From: Burkholderia pyrrocinia | Lineage (GTDB): Bacteria > Pseudomonadota > Gammaproteobacteria > Burkholderiales > Burkholderiaceae | Direction: 5' to 3' | NCBI RefSeq assembly: GCF_018417535.1 | Contig: NZ_CP070977.1 | Span: 496,001 to 560,000 of the forward strand | DNA: 64,000 nt | Part shown: positions 8,086 through 17,158 of the stretch, one piece after another | Layout: each line of letters begins with the position of its first letter | Numbering within the stretch: the first letter of the stretch is position 1 | Translations under genes and position numbers: made by a program | Notes under the pieces: generated by a model | What the model was told of the DNA's origin: nothing | Databases searched by the model: none | The model's input: the letters and a program-made list of their open reading frames with translations, nothing else

Positions 8086-8973
8086 ATGAAAAGAAGAGCT
8101 TCAAGAGGCTGGTCGGCGCTGATGTCAATCGGCGCGGCACTGAGCCTGTCAGGCTGTAATTTAGATGTACTAAATCCGAAAGGAAGCGTGGGCGCTGCCG
8201 AAAAGGCGCTGATCGCGACGTCCACCTGGGCGATGCTGATCGTCGTCGTGCCGGTGATCCTGCTCACGCTATGGTTCGCGTGGCGTTACCGCGCATCGAA
8301 CCGCAACGCAACCTACGCGCCGAACTGGTCGCATTCGACCGCGATCGAAGTCGTGATCTGGACTGTGCCGACGCTGATCATCCTGTTCCTCGGCGTGCTT
8401 ACGTGGAAGACCACGCACGAACTCGACCCGTACAAGCCGCTCGAGTCGTCGGTAAAGCCGATCGACGTCGAGGTCGTCGCGCTCGACTGGAAGTGGCTGT
8501 TCATCTATCCGGAACTCGGCATCGCGTCGGTGAACCAGCTCGCGATTCCGGTGGGCACGCCGGTGAACTTCCGCATCACGTCGGATTCGGTGATGAACTC
8601 GTTCTTCATCCCGCAGCTCGGCGGCCAGGTTTACGCGATGGCCGGCATGCAGACGCGCCTGCACCTGATCGCCGACGAGCCCGGCAACTATGCGGGCACG
8701 TCCGCCAACTTCAGCGGCCGCGGTTTCTCCGACATGAAGTTCCGCACGCTCGCCGAGCCGCGCGAACAGTTCGACGCATGGGTGCAGAAGGTGAAGGCGT
8801 CGCCGGACCGGCTCGACGCGACCGTGTACGGCACCGTCGCGCAGCCGAGCGAGAAGGCGCCCGTGCGCTACTTCTCGTCGGTCGATCCGCGGCTCTTCCA
8901 CAACATCATCGCGAAATACAACGATGGCCACGTCCTCGACCTGAAGGACGCCGCCTGCGGCACGAAGGGGTAA
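8086..8973 (+). CDS. cyoA: Cytochrome bo ubiquinol oxidase subunit II
   Basis: A 295-residue lipoprotein subunit of the quinol-oxidising haem-copper oxidase. A signal sequence ends in lipobox LSGC (Cys 24), followed by two transmembrane helices (about 45-70 and 90-110) and a periplasmic cupredoxin fold. That fold includes DWKWLFIYPE, typical of subunit II, and lacks the CuA cysteines, as expected for a quinol oxidase. GTG 8083 and ATG 8086 are both possible starts. Four bases separate it from cyoB, so it heads the cyoABCD operon. Confidence 0.95.
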   Translation: MKRRASRGWSALMSIGAALSLSGCNLDVLNPKGSVGAAEKALIATSTWAMLIVVVPVILLTLWFAWRYRASNRNATYAPNWSHSTAIEVVIWTVPTLIILFLGVLTWKTTHELDPYKPLESSVKPIDVEVVALDWKWLFIYPELGIASVNQLAIPVGTPVNFRITSDSVMNSFFIPQLGGQVYAMAGMQTRLHLIADEPGNYAGTSANFSGRGFSDMKFRTLAEPREQFDAWVQKVKASPDRLDATVYGTVAQPSEKAPVRYFSSVDPRLFHNIIAKYNDGHVLDLKDAACGTKG

Positions 8974-8976
8974 CGC

Positions 8977-10983
8977 ATGTTCGGCAAACTCACACTATCG
9001 GCGATCCCGTTCGATCAGCCCATCATCATGGTGGCCGGCGCCTTCATGGGGCTGGCCGTGCTGGGCATTCTCGCCGCACTGACGATCACCGGCCGGTGGA
9101 AATGGCTGTGGACGGAATGGCTGACGACAGTCGACCACAAGAAACTCGGCGTGATGTACATCATCGTCGCGCTGATCATGCTGCTGCGCGGCTTCGCCGA
9201 CGCGATCATGATGCGCATGCAGCTCGCGCTCGCGTACAACGCGCCCGGCTACCTGCCGCCGCACCACTATGACCAGATCTTCACGGCACACGGCGTGATC
9301 ATGATCTTCTTCATGGCGATGGTGTTCATGGTCGGCCTGATGAACCTGGTCGTGCCGCTGCAGATCGGTGCGCGCGACGTCGCATTCCCGTTCATCAACT
9401 CGCTGAGCTTCTGGATGACGGCGGTCAGCGCGATCCTGATCAACATCTCGCTCGTGATCGGCGAATTCGCGCAGACGGGCTGGCTCGCCTACCCGCCGCT
9501 GTCGGAGCTGCAGTTCAGCCCGGGGGTAGGGGTCGACTACTACCTGTGGGCACTGCAGATCTCGGGCGTCGGCACGCTGCTGACCGGCGTGAACTTCTTC
9601 GTGACGATCATCAAGATGCGCGCGCCGGGCATGACGCTGATGAAGATGCCGGTGTTCACGTGGACCGCGCTCTGCACGAACGTGCTGATCATGGCGTCGT
9701 TCCCGATCCTGACCGCGACGCTCGCGCTGCTCGGCCTCGACCGTTACCTCGGCATGCACTTCTTCACGAACGAAGCCGGCGGCAACGCGATGCTGTACCT
9801 GAACCTGATCTGGGCGTGGGGTCACCCGGAGGTGTACATCCTGATCCTGCCGGCGTTCGGCATCTTCTCGGAAGTCATCGCGACGTTCGCGAAGAAGCCG
9901 CTGTTCGGCTACAAGACGATGGTGTACGCGACCTGCGCGATCATGGTGCTCTCGTTCCTCGTGTGGCTGCATCACTTCTTCACGATGGGCTCGGGCGCGA
10001 ACGTGAACGCGTTCTTCGGCATCGTGACGATGATCATCGCGATCCCGACCGGCGTGAAGGTGTTCAACTGGCTGTTCACGATGTATCGCGGCCGGATCGA
10101 ATTCACGACACCCGTGCTGTGGACGATCGGCTTCATGGTCACGTTCACGCTCGGCGGCATGACCGGCGTGATGATGGCGATTCCCGGCGCGGACTTCGTG
10201 CTGCACAACAGCCTGTTCCTGATCGCGCACTTCCATAACGTGATCATCGGCGGCGTGCTGTTCGGCTATCTCGCGGGCTTCAACTACTGGTTCCCGAAGA
10301 CGTTCGGCTTCAAGCTGAACGAGAAGCTCGGCAAGGCCGCGTTCTGGTTCTGGCAGGTCGGCTTCTACGTCGCGTTCGTGCCGCTCTACGTGCTCGGCTT
10401 CATGGGCATGACGCGCCGGCTCAATCACTACGACAACCCGGCCTGGCATCCGTGGCTGCTGGTTGCCGCGTTCGGCGCCGTGCTGATCGCGATCGGCATT
10501 GCGTGCCAGCTGCTGCAACTGGTGGTCAGCATCCGCAACCGCAACCTGCCCGAATACCGCGACACGACGGGCGACCCGTGGGGCGGTCGCACGCTGGAGT
10601 GGGCGACCTCGTCGCCGCCGGCCGACTACAACTTCGCGGTGATCCCGCAGGTGCGCACGCTCGACGCGTACGCGGACATGAAGGCGCGCGGCGAAGGCCG
10701 GCCGAACCCGGCGTCGATCCGCGATATCCACATGCCGTCGAATACCTGCGCGGGTCTCGTGGTCGCGATTTTCAGCCTGGTGCTCGGCTTCGCGCTGGTG
10801 TGGCACATCTGGTGGCTCGCGATCGCCGGGCTCGTCGGGATCGTCGCGACGCTGGTGATCTACAGCTCGCGCGACAACGACGGCTATTACATCCCCGCGT
10901 CGACGGTGCGGAAGATCGAAGACAAGCAGCCGACCAAGCGCGTGGCCGCGCGTGTCGACGACGTGGAACTGGAGGCCAACTGA
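8977..10983 (+). CDS. cyoB: Cytochrome bo ubiquinol oxidase subunit I
   Basis: A 668-residue catalytic subunit that oxidises ubiquinol, reduces O2 to water and pumps protons. All metal-site motifs are present: the low-spin haem His in [11 protein letters not shown], the CuB His and cross-linked Tyr in [15 protein letters not shown], the CuB pair in WLHHFFTMG, and the haem ligands in [12 protein letters not shown]. Length is right for bo-type subunit I with its extra terminal helices. The stop overlaps the cyoC start (TGATG), indicating translational coupling. Confidence 0.97.
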   Translation: MFGKLTLSAIPFDQPIIMVAGAFMGLAVLGILAALTITGRWKWLWTEWLTTVDHKKLGVMYIIVALIMLLRGFADAIMMRMQLALAYNAPGYLPPHHYDQIFTAHGVIMIFFMAMVFMVGLMNLVVPLQIGARDVAFPFINSLSFWMTAVSAILINISLVIGEFAQTGWLAYPPLSELQFSPGVGVDYYLWALQISGVGTLLTGVNFFVTIIKMRAPGMTLMKMPVFTWTALCTNVLIMASFPILTATLALLGLDRYLGMHFFTNEAGGNAMLYLNLIWAWGHPEVYILILPAFGIFSEVIATFAKKPLFGYKTMVYATCAIMVLSFLVWLHHFFTMGSGANVNAFFGIVTMIIAIPTGVKVFNWLFTMYRGRIEFTTPVLWTIGFMVTFTLGGMTGVMMAIPGADFVLHNSLFLIAHFHNVIIGGVLFGYLAGFNYWFPKTFGFKLNEKLGKAAFWFWQVGFYVAFVPLYVLGFMGMTRRLNHYDNPAWHPWLLVAAFGAVLIAIGIACQLLQLVVSIRNRNLPEYRDTTGDPWGGRTLEWATSSPPADYNFAVIPQVRTLDAYADMKARGEGRPNPASIRDIHMPSNTCAGLVVAIFSLVLGFALVWHIWWLAIAGLVGIVATLVIYSSRDNDGYYIPASTVRKIEDKQPTKRVAARVDDVELEAN

Positions 10984-11591
10984 TGTTGCAGAAAACCTTG
11001 AGCGCAACCCTGCTCGAGCACGACGACCATCCGCCGTCGCATTCGGTGTTCGGTTTCTGGCTGTACCTGATGACCGACTGCGTGATCTTCGCGGCGCTGT
11101 TCGCGACGTTCGCGGTGCTCGGCCACCAGTATGCGGGCGGGCCGACCGCGAAAGACCTGTTCGACATTCCGGGCGTCGCGGTGGAAACCGCCGCGCTGCT
11201 GCTGTCGAGCATCACGTACGGTTTCGCGATGCTCGCTGCCTACAAGCAGCGGCGCGGCGCGCTGCTCGCGTGGCTCGCGGTGACGTTCGTGCTCGGCGCC
11301 GCGTTTCTCGCAATGGAGCTGCGCGAGTTCTCGCACCTGATCGCGGAAGGCGCCGGCCCGCAGCGCAGCGCGTTCCTGTCGGCGTTCTTCACGCTGGTCG
11401 GCACGCACGGGCTGCACGTGACGGCCGGCTTGCTGTGGATGATCGTGCTCGCCGGGCAGATCGTGTTCCGCGGCGGCGACCTGACCGATCGCGACCTGCG
11501 GCGCCTGACGTGCCTGAGCCTCTTCTGGCACTTCCTCGACATCGTGTGGATCTGCGTGTTTTCCTTTGTCTATCTCGCGAGCGTGATCTAA
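10983..11591 (+). CDS. cyoC: Cytochrome bo ubiquinol oxidase subunit III
   Basis: A 202-residue five-helix membrane subunit. The segments [35 protein letters not shown] and [21 protein letters not shown] are characteristic of CyoC. It stabilises subunit I and the proton uptake path. The ATG shares one base with the cyoB stop, and cyoD starts at the base after its own stop codon. Confidence 0.95.
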   Translation: MLQKTLSATLLEHDDHPPSHSVFGFWLYLMTDCVIFAALFATFAVLGHQYAGGPTAKDLFDIPGVAVETAALLLSSITYGFAMLAAYKQRRGALLAWLAVTFVLGAAFLAMELREFSHLIAEGAGPQRSAFLSAFFTLVGTHGLHVTAGLLWMIVLAGQIVFRGGDLTDRDLRRLTCLSLFWHFLDIVWICVFSFVYLASVI

Positions 11592-11924
11592 ATGGCCCAT
11601 TCGCATTCGTCTCAACTCGAAGAAGGGCACGGCAGTGTCGGCGGCTACGTCGCCGGTTTCATCCTGTCGGTGCTGCTCACGGCCGCGTCGTTCGGCCTCG
11701 TGATGGGCGGCGTGCTGTCGCCGCATGCGTCGCTGATCGCGCTCGCCGTGCTCGCGTTCGTGCAGATCGTCGTGCACCTCGTGTACTTCCTGCACATGAA
11801 CGGTTCGTCGGGCCAGCGCTGGAACGTGATGGCATTCAGCTACACGGTGCTGACCGCGGCGATCCTGATCGTCGGCACGCTGTGGGTGATGCACAACGTC
11901 AGCATGAACATGATGTCGCGCTGA
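11592..11924 (+). CDS. cyoD: Cytochrome bo ubiquinol oxidase subunit IV
   Basis: A 110-residue three-helix membrane protein. A His-rich start (MAHSHSSQLEEGHGSVGGYV) leads into a helix GFILSVLLTAASFGLVM, then VLAFVQIVVHLVYFLHM and a final helix ending LWVMHNVSMNMM, the standard CyoD pattern. It assists CuB and haem assembly in subunit I. It is the last gene of the operon; cyoE (haem O synthase) is not next to it, so haem O must come from a copy elsewhere. Confidence 0.93.
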   Translation: MAHSHSSQLEEGHGSVGGYVAGFILSVLLTAASFGLVMGGVLSPHASLIALAVLAFVQIVVHLVYFLHMNGSSGQRWNVMAFSYTVLTAAILIVGTLWVMHNVSMNMMSR

Positions 11925-11970
11925 GCGGCGTCGCGGCGCAGTGGTCGATATCCATGTGCGTTCATGAAGA

Positions 11971-12001
11971 AAAGGCGGCACGCGAGTGCCGCCTTTTTTA
12001 T
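11971..12001. terminator. Bidirectional terminator between cyoD and a DUF4148 gene
   Basis: An 11-bp stem (11971-11981 with 11986-11996, loop GCGA) is followed by a T run on the plus strand; the minus strand has only a short T run. It lies between the converging cyo operon and the DUF4148 gene, where a shared terminator is expected. Confidence 0.75.
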
Positions 12002-12024
12002 TCCCGCCGCGTTGCGCGAGCCTG

Positions 12025-12321
12025 TCAGTGCGAGCCCGCGTCCGCCGTCAGCGCATGCGTGCAGTCCGTACGGTACTCGGCGGCGAGCCGATGCTTCGCG
12101 CCGTCGAGATCGTCGGGATAGTAGGGGCTCGCGTGCGCCGGATCGTAGCCGACCTGTTCGAGTTCGGTCAGCTCGCGCACGAGGTCCGCGCGCGTGACTT
12201 CGTGGCCCGTGTGAACGAACGGGTAGGCATTGCATTCCTGAGGCGTCAGGTGTGGCGCCGCGAACGCTGCGGTGCTCGCGCATGCGAGCAGCATGCAGGC
12301 GACGATAGTCGACAGTTTCAT
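12025..12321 (-). CDS. Exported DUF4148-family protein
   Basis: A 98-residue protein with a clear signal peptide (MKLSTIVACMLLACASTAAFA, cleavage near 21-23). The body LTPQECNAYPFV ... VTRADLVRELTELEQVGYDP ... YPDDL matches DUF4148, a small periplasmic family common in Burkholderia with no established function. The two Cys of the mature part (TPQECNAYP and YRTDCTHAL) could form a disulphide. A second family member lies at 15375-15632. The start at 12321 is the only one giving a complete signal peptide. Confidence 0.8.
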   Translation of the reverse strand: MKLSTIVACMLLACASTAAFAAPHLTPQECNAYPFVHTGHEVTRADLVRELTELEQVGYDPAHASPYYPDDLDGAKHRLAAEYRTDCTHALTADAGSH

Positions 12322-12538
12322 TCGGTGGCTCCTGTGTTCGCGGCCCGATGCCGCATGACGTCAGCGTAGGCGGAGCGCACGACGGGGTGGGCGACGCACG
12401 GATGAAACATGTTTCACGAGCGCGCGCCCGGCGCCGGATGAATCTATCTTCATGTAGCGCCGGACGGCGACCGCGCCGTCTACGATAGCCGCGGGCGCAT
12501 GGCGTGCGCCCGTCATGAAGTTCATTGCGAGGACAGGC

Positions 12539-13213
12539 ATGCGAGTACTGACGGTCGAGGACGATGTGGTGACCGCGAACGAAATCGTCGGCGAACTGAC
12601 CGCGCGCGGGTTCGAGGTCGACTGGATCGACAACGGCCGCGAAGGGATGATGCGCGCGATGAGCGCATCGTACGACGCGATCACGCTTGACCGGATGCTG
12701 CCGGGCGCTGACGGCCTCGCGATTCTGACCGCGATGCGCACGGTCGGCATCGATACGCCGGTGCTGATGCTGAGCGCGCTCGGCGACGTCGACGAGCGCA
12801 TCCGCGGGCTGCGCGCGGGCGGCGACGATTACCTGACGAAGCCATTCGATTCCGGCGAGCTGAGCGCACGCATCGAGGTGCTGCTGCGCCGCCGGCAGGC
12901 GTCGGGCGTGCCGCAGCAGACGCTGTTGAAGGTCGGTGCGCTCGAGCTCGACCTCATTTCGCGCTGCGCGCGCCGCGGCGCCGACGAGATTCCGTTGCTG
13001 CCGACCGAGTTTCGCGTGCTCGAATTCATGATGCGCAACGCCGGCCAGACGATCACGCGCACGATGCTGTTCGAGGCCGTGTGGGGCTATCACTTCGATC
13101 CCGGTACCAACCTGATCGACGTACACATGGGCCGGCTGCGCAAGAAGATCGATCCGCCCGGCGCGAACCCGATGATTCAGACGGTGCGCGGTTCGGGCTA
13201 CATGCTCGCGTAA
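12539..13213 (+). CDS. OmpR/PhoB-type response regulator
   Basis: A 224-residue two-component regulator. The receiver domain (1-115) has the acidic pair D8/D9 (LTVEDD), phosphoacceptor D51 (ITLDRMLPG), T/S at about 79 (MLSAL) and K102 (LTKPF). A winged helix (about 128-224) ends with IQTVRGSGYMLA. ATG 12539, at the start of the receiver fold, is chosen over 12515. The histidine kinase begins 11 bp after its stop, so the two form one operon. The neighbouring RND efflux operon is a plausible target, but no operator repeats were identified to prove it. Confidence 0.93.
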   Translation: MRVLTVEDDVVTANEIVGELTARGFEVDWIDNGREGMMRAMSASYDAITLDRMLPGADGLAILTAMRTVGIDTPVLMLSALGDVDERIRGLRAGGDDYLTKPFDSGELSARIEVLLRRRQASGVPQQTLLKVGALELDLISRCARRGADEIPLLPTEFRVLEFMMRNAGQTITRTMLFEAVWGYHFDPGTNLIDVHMGRLRKKIDPPGANPMIQTVRGSGYMLA

Positions 13214-13224
13214 CGGAGGCACGG

Positions 13225-14616
13225 ATGGATGCGGCTCGCGCGGCGAACTTCACACGCCGCTGGCATACGACGACGTTTCGCTGGCTGTGCGCGTATGCGG
13301 CGATCTTCTCGGTTTCGCTGCTGCTGCTCGCGGGCGTGATCAGCTTCGCCGCGACACATACGATGACGCGCGACACTGACGAGGTGCTCGCGTGGCAACT
13401 GATCTATTTCGATTCGATTCCCGATGCCGAGTTGCCGCTCGCGATCCATCGGCGGCTCGAGCACGAACACATGCATACGAGTTTCTACGGGCTGTTCGAC
13501 GCGGCCGGGCGCCGCGTTGCCGGCGACATCGCGACGCTGCCCGCGCTGCGTACGGATCGCGGCGGACGCACGCTGAACCGCACGCTCGTACCACTCGACG
13601 GTCAGCCCGCACGGATCACGCGCGCGATGGCCGTGCGCCGCGACAACGGAATGACGCTGGTCGTCGCGCGCGACCTGTCGCATTTCATCCAGATCCGCGA
13701 TGTCGCGATTCGCGGGCTCGTGATCGGCGGCGTGATGATCCTGATCGCGGGCATCGCGGGCGGCAGCATGCTCGGCATGCGGCAGATGCGCCGCGTCGCC
13801 GCGATCCGGCGCGCCACGCGGCAGATTGCCGAGGGCGATCTCGGCAAGCGGTTGCCGGTCGGACGCCACGACGAGCTCGACCTGCTCGCGCACCTCGTGA
13901 ATCACATGCTCGACGAAGTCGAGCGACTGATGGGCGAGGTGCGTCATACCTGCGACGGCATCGCGCACGATCTGCGCACGCCGCTGGCGCGCGTGCATAC
14001 GATGCTGGCGCGACTCGCCGAGCAGCCGTTTTGTGCGGACGATCCCGCGTCGGCGGTACTCCTGGCGTCGGCGCGCGACGAGACCGACCGGTTGCTCGAG
14101 CGCTTTCGCGCGATGCTGCGCATCTCCGAGATCGGTACGCTGAGCCGGCGTGGCGGCTTTGCCGCGGTCGACGTCGCGGCATTGCTGCGCGACGTGTGCG
14201 AGCTCTACGAGCCGCTGGCCGAAGCCGTCGACGTGTCGTTCGAGCTCGACGCGGCACCGGTCGACGGTATTCATGGCGACCGCGCATTGCTGTTCGAGGC
14301 GTTCAGCAATCTCGCGGACAACGCAATCAAGTTCACGCCGCCGGGCGGTCGCGTTCGCGCCGTACTCCGCGCGACGCCGAGCGGCCCGCTCGTCCGGCTC
14401 GAGGACAGTGGGCCGGGCATCCCGCCCGGCGAGCGTGACGCGGTGCTCGAACGCTTCTATCGCGGCGAGCGCACGCGTCATGTGAAAGGCTCGGGGCTTG
14501 GGTTGAGCATCGTATCGGCGGTGATGCACGTGCACGGCTTCGCGCTGCGGATCGGCGATGCGGAGCCGGCCGGCGCGGCGATTACGGTCGAATGCTGGCC
14601 ACGCTCGCTTGCATGA
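13225..14616 (+). CDS. Sensor histidine kinase
   Basis: A 463-residue membrane sensor. Two transmembrane segments (about 19-44 and 163-185) flank a 115-residue periplasmic domain with a His-rich stretch HRRLEHEHMHTSF that might bind metal. A HAMP linker follows, then HisKA with H248 (GIAHDLRTPLARV) and an HATPase with the N box (NLADNAIKF), G1 (EDSGPGIP) and G2 (GSGLGLSIV). The start ATG follows CGGAGG with suitable spacing 11 bp after the response regulator, with which it should pair. The signal is unknown; the histidines only hint at metal or pH sensing. Confidence 0.93.
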   Translation: MDAARAANFTRRWHTTTFRWLCAYAAIFSVSLLLLAGVISFAATHTMTRDTDEVLAWQLIYFDSIPDAELPLAIHRRLEHEHMHTSFYGLFDAAGRRVAGDIATLPALRTDRGGRTLNRTLVPLDGQPARITRAMAVRRDNGMTLVVARDLSHFIQIRDVAIRGLVIGGVMILIAGIAGGSMLGMRQMRRVAAIRRATRQIAEGDLGKRLPVGRHDELDLLAHLVNHMLDEVERLMGEVRHTCDGIAHDLRTPLARVHTMLARLAEQPFCADDPASAVLLASARDETDRLLERFRAMLRISEIGTLSRRGGFAAVDVAALLRDVCELYEPLAEAVDVSFELDAAPVDGIHGDRALLFEAFSNLADNAIKFTPPGGRVRAVLRATPSGPLVRLEDSGPGIPPGERDAVLERFYRGERTRHVKGSGLGLSIVSAVMHVHGFALRIGDAEPAGAAITVECWPRSLA

Positions 14617-14635
14617 CGGCACTGGGAAACGGTCG

Positions 14636-15301
14636 ATGCGCATCCTGCTGATTTCTCCGCCGAATCCGGAGGCCGCGCGGCTCGACAAGGCCTTTCGCGA
14701 GAGCACACACGGCGTCGAGCGCGTCGAGGAATGGCGTGACGGCTGCTTCGCGGCGACGCAGGACCGGTTCGATGCAATCGTGATCGTTGCGCCCGACGCG
14801 GCTGCCGGTCCGGCGGTCCTCGATGCATTGCCGCGACTTGCCGTATCGGCCGCAGGCGCGACGATCGCCGCGATCGTCGCCGGTGCAACACCCGCACAGC
14901 GCGCGCGGATGCTGCAGGCCGGTTGTGATGTGTGCGTTGCCCATCCGTGTTCGTTCGTGGAATTGCACGAGCGTTTGCGCGCGCTGTGGCGCCGCGCGGG
15001 CGTCATCGAGATGCGTGAGTCGGTCAGGCTCGATACGGCAACACGCGCACTCGAAGAGCGTGGGCGGAGGCTGGCGCTCAGCGCGCGGGAATTCCGTCTC
15101 GTCGAATGCCTGCTGCGCGCCGCGGGGCGGCCGGTCGGGCGCGATGCCGTGCTGCGTTACGCGTGGGACGATGCCGACATCGAACCCGAAACGGTCAATG
15201 CGCTGGTCGTCCGGTTGCGGCGCAAGCTGGCCGCGCACGCCTTTTCCGCGCGCATCGAAACGGTCGCGCGATTCGGGTTCAGGTTCGACGCTGGCGCATG
15301 A
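14636..15301 (+). CDS. OmpR-type regulator with a degenerate receiver domain
   Basis: A 221-residue protein with the response-regulator fold but without its chemistry. The acidic pair is replaced by Pro-Pro (LLISPPN, 8-9), the phosphoacceptor position by V51 (FDAIVIVAP) and the conserved Lys by H103 (CVAHPCS). The C-terminal winged helix (about 125-221) is well preserved (LSAREFRLVECLL, NALVVRLRRKL, ETVARFGFRF). It should bind DNA without phosphorylation, perhaps controlled by dimerisation or by another ligand. It starts 20 bp after the histidine kinase stop and is probably co-transcribed with it. ATG 14636 is chosen because the fold starts there. Confidence 0.8.
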   Translation: MRILLISPPNPEAARLDKAFRESTHGVERVEEWRDGCFAATQDRFDAIVIVAPDAAAGPAVLDALPRLAVSAAGATIAAIVAGATPAQRARMLQAGCDVCVAHPCSFVELHERLRALWRRAGVIEMRESVRLDTATRALEERGRRLALSAREFRLVECLLRAAGRPVGRDAVLRYAWDDADIEPETVNALVVRLRRKLAAHAFSARIETVARFGFRFDAGA

Positions 15302-15335
15302 CGGTGCGGTAGTGCGCGATGGCGGCGGACGGCAG

Positions 15336-15360
15336 GCGTGCCGCGCGCCGCGCGGCACGC
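15336..15360. terminator. GC-rich hairpin between converging genes
   Basis: A 10-bp perfect stem (15336-15345 with 15351-15360, five-base loop) lies between the stops of the degenerate regulator (plus) and the DUF4148 gene (minus). There is no T run on either side, so it is at best a Rho-assisted or weak terminator. Confidence 0.35.
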
Positions 15361-15374
15361 CCGGTTGCATGCGG

Positions 15375-15632
15375 TCAGTGCGAATAGAGTTCGCGATTGA
15401 GTTGCGCGAGTTGCCCGTCGCGTTCGGCGCGGACGAGTTCGTGATAGACCTGCGCACGCGTCAGCGGCGTTGTCTGCGGTGCATTCCATGCAGCGGGCGG
15501 CGACGACGGTGCGGGTGCAGCCGATGCGAGCGTCTGCGGCGCGGTGGCCGCCCCGGGTTGCATTGCGCTGGCCCGAACGGGCAGCGCGACGCAGAAGGCG
15601 GTGAGGAGGATGGTGAACATCGATGTCTTCAT
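15375..15632 (-). CDS. Small exported DUF4148-family protein
   Basis: An 85-residue protein: signal peptide MKTSMFTILLTAFCVALPVRASA, a Pro/Ala-rich linker and the DUF4148 core LTRAQVYHELVRAERDGQLAQL. The core aligns with the 12025-12321 protein (VTRADLVRELTELEQVGY). It lies about 110 bp downstream of the outer membrane factor on the same strand, so it could be the last gene of the efflux operon. Function is unknown; one guess is a periplasmic companion of the efflux system. Confidence 0.75.
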   Translation of the reverse strand: MKTSMFTILLTAFCVALPVRASAMQPGAATAPQTLASAAPAPSSPPAAWNAPQTTPLTRAQVYHELVRAERDGQLAQLNRELYSH

Positions 15633-15742
15633 GGCGTGGTCCTTTTCGTGTGGCGGTGGCAGGTGCCGCGTGTGCGATGGCGGCCGGAAACACGTTATCG
15701 GGCGCGGACGTTCAGACGCCCGGCGCGCCGATGAAGAAACGT

Positions 15743-17158
15743 TCATGAACGCGCGTCGCGCCAGCCGCCGCCGAGCGCGCGCACGAGCCCGACGGATGCC
15801 TGCAGCCGTCGGGAATCGGCATCGAGCGACGCAATCTGCGTATCGAGCTCGGTCGTTTGAGCGGTGACCACGTCGAGATAGCTGACGGCACCGTCGCGAT
15901 AGCGCGACATCGCAAGCGCAAGCGAATGCCGGGCCGCGACGAGCGCCGCGTCGTCCTGGCCGGATTCGTCGCCGAGGCGGTGCAGCAGCGCGAGATCGTC
16001 CTCGACTTCGCGAAACGCCTGCAGCACGACGGCGCGGTAGCGCGCGCCCTGTTCGGCAAACTGCGCACGGGCCTTGCGTACGCCGGCGGCACGCAGGCCG
16101 CCGTCGAACAGCGTCATCGCGAGACGCGGCCCGATCGACCAGATCTCGTTCGGCGCGGCGAGCCACGGCGAAAACGTATCGCTCTGGAAGCCCGCGTCGA
16201 GGCCGAGCGACAGGTCCGGGAACCAGGCGGCGCGCGCGACGCCGATCCTTGCGTTAGCGGCCGCAACGCGGCGTTCCGCGGCGGCGATGTCCGGGCGGCG
16301 TTCGAGCAGCGTCGACGCGAATCCGGTCGGAATCGACGGAACGCGCGGCAGCGCGGCGACGGGCGGCAGCGAGAACGTCGACGCGGATGCGCCGACAAGC
16401 GCGGCGATCGCGTGCTCGTCGAGCGCGCGGCGCGCGGCGATGTCGGACGCGCGCGCCTGTGCGAGCGCGAGCTGCGTTTGCGCACGCGATACGTCGAGCC
16501 CCGATGCCAGGCCACCGAGATGGCGGCTGACCGTCAGTCGCCATGCGCGACGGTACGTGTCGATCGTTTGCGCTAGCGTGTCCGCTTCGCGGTCTCGTCC
16601 CGCGAGATCGAAGTAGGTGCTGGCGACGGCGGCCTGCAGGCTGAGCCGGACGGAGGCGAGGTCGTCGCCGGCCGCCTGCGCGTCGTCACGGCCGGCCGCG
16701 ACCGTGTTGCGGACCTTGCCCCACAGATCGATGTCGTAGCCGACTCCGGCTTCGAGCGTGTTCGACTCGTAGATGTCGGGCTGGCCGCTGCCGCGCAGCG
16801 GCCGGCGCGCCGATTGCCGGTCGCGGTCGGTCTCGGCATCGATGCCCAGGGTCGGCAGCAATGCCGCATGTGCTTCGTCGAACAGCGCAGCGGCTTCGTC
16901 GTGCCGCGCGACGGCGGCGGCGAGGTCGGGATTCGCGCGCGCGACGAGCGGCTCGAGCCGGTCGAGCGTCGCATCGCCGTATACACGCCACCAGCCGTCG
17001 CGCGGGAGGTGGTCGGCCGGCGCGGCATCGATCCACGGGCCCGTTTCGCGAAAGGCGGCCGGAACCTGAATGGCCGGCGCGTGATAGGTCGGCGCCAGCG
17101 AACAGCCGGCGAGCAGGGCGACGCCGCCCAGCAACGCAGCGAGCATGCGGTCAGCCAT
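15743..17158 (-). CDS. RND efflux outer membrane lipoprotein (NodT/OprM family)
   Basis: A 471-residue TolC-like channel. The signal sequence ends in lipobox LLAGC (Cys 19). Two OEP repeats follow (about 60-250 and 270-465), with family signatures ATLDRLEPLVARANPDL, VGYDIDLWGKVRN, ERRPDIAAAERRVAAANA and YRDGAVSYLDVV. It forms the outer membrane exit duct of the tripartite pump. ATG 17158 is preferred over GTG 17164 because GGAG lies 7 bp before it. It overlaps the end of the adaptor gene by 8 bp, so it is translationally coupled and third in the operon. Confidence 0.93.
   Translation of the reverse strand: MADRMLAALLGGVALLAGCSLAPTYHAPAIQVPAAFRETGPWIDAAPADHLPRDGWWRVYGDATLDRLEPLVARANPDLAAAVARHDEAAALFDEAHAALLPTLGIDAETDRDRQSARRPLRGSGQPDIYESNTLEAGVGYDIDLWGKVRNTVAAGRDDAQAAGDDLASVRLSLQAAVASTYFDLAGRDREADTLAQTIDTYRRAWRLTVSRHLGGLASGLDVSRAQTQLALAQARASDIAARRALDEHAIAALVGASASTFSLPPVAALPRVPSIPTGFASTLLERRPDIAAAERRVAAANARIGVARAAWFPDLSLGLDAGFQSDTFSPWLAAPNEIWSIGPRLAMTLFDGGLRAAGVRKARAQFAEQGARYRAVVLQAFREVEDDLALLHRLGDESGQDDAALVAARHSLALAMSRYRDGAVSYLDVVTAQTTELDTQIASLDADSRRLQASVGLVRALGGGWRDARS

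Noticed and set aside
8995..11007. A 670-codon minus-strand frame opposite cyoB
   Set aside because: His/Arg/Asp-rich translation without any fold signature, exactly opposite the conserved cyoB gene.
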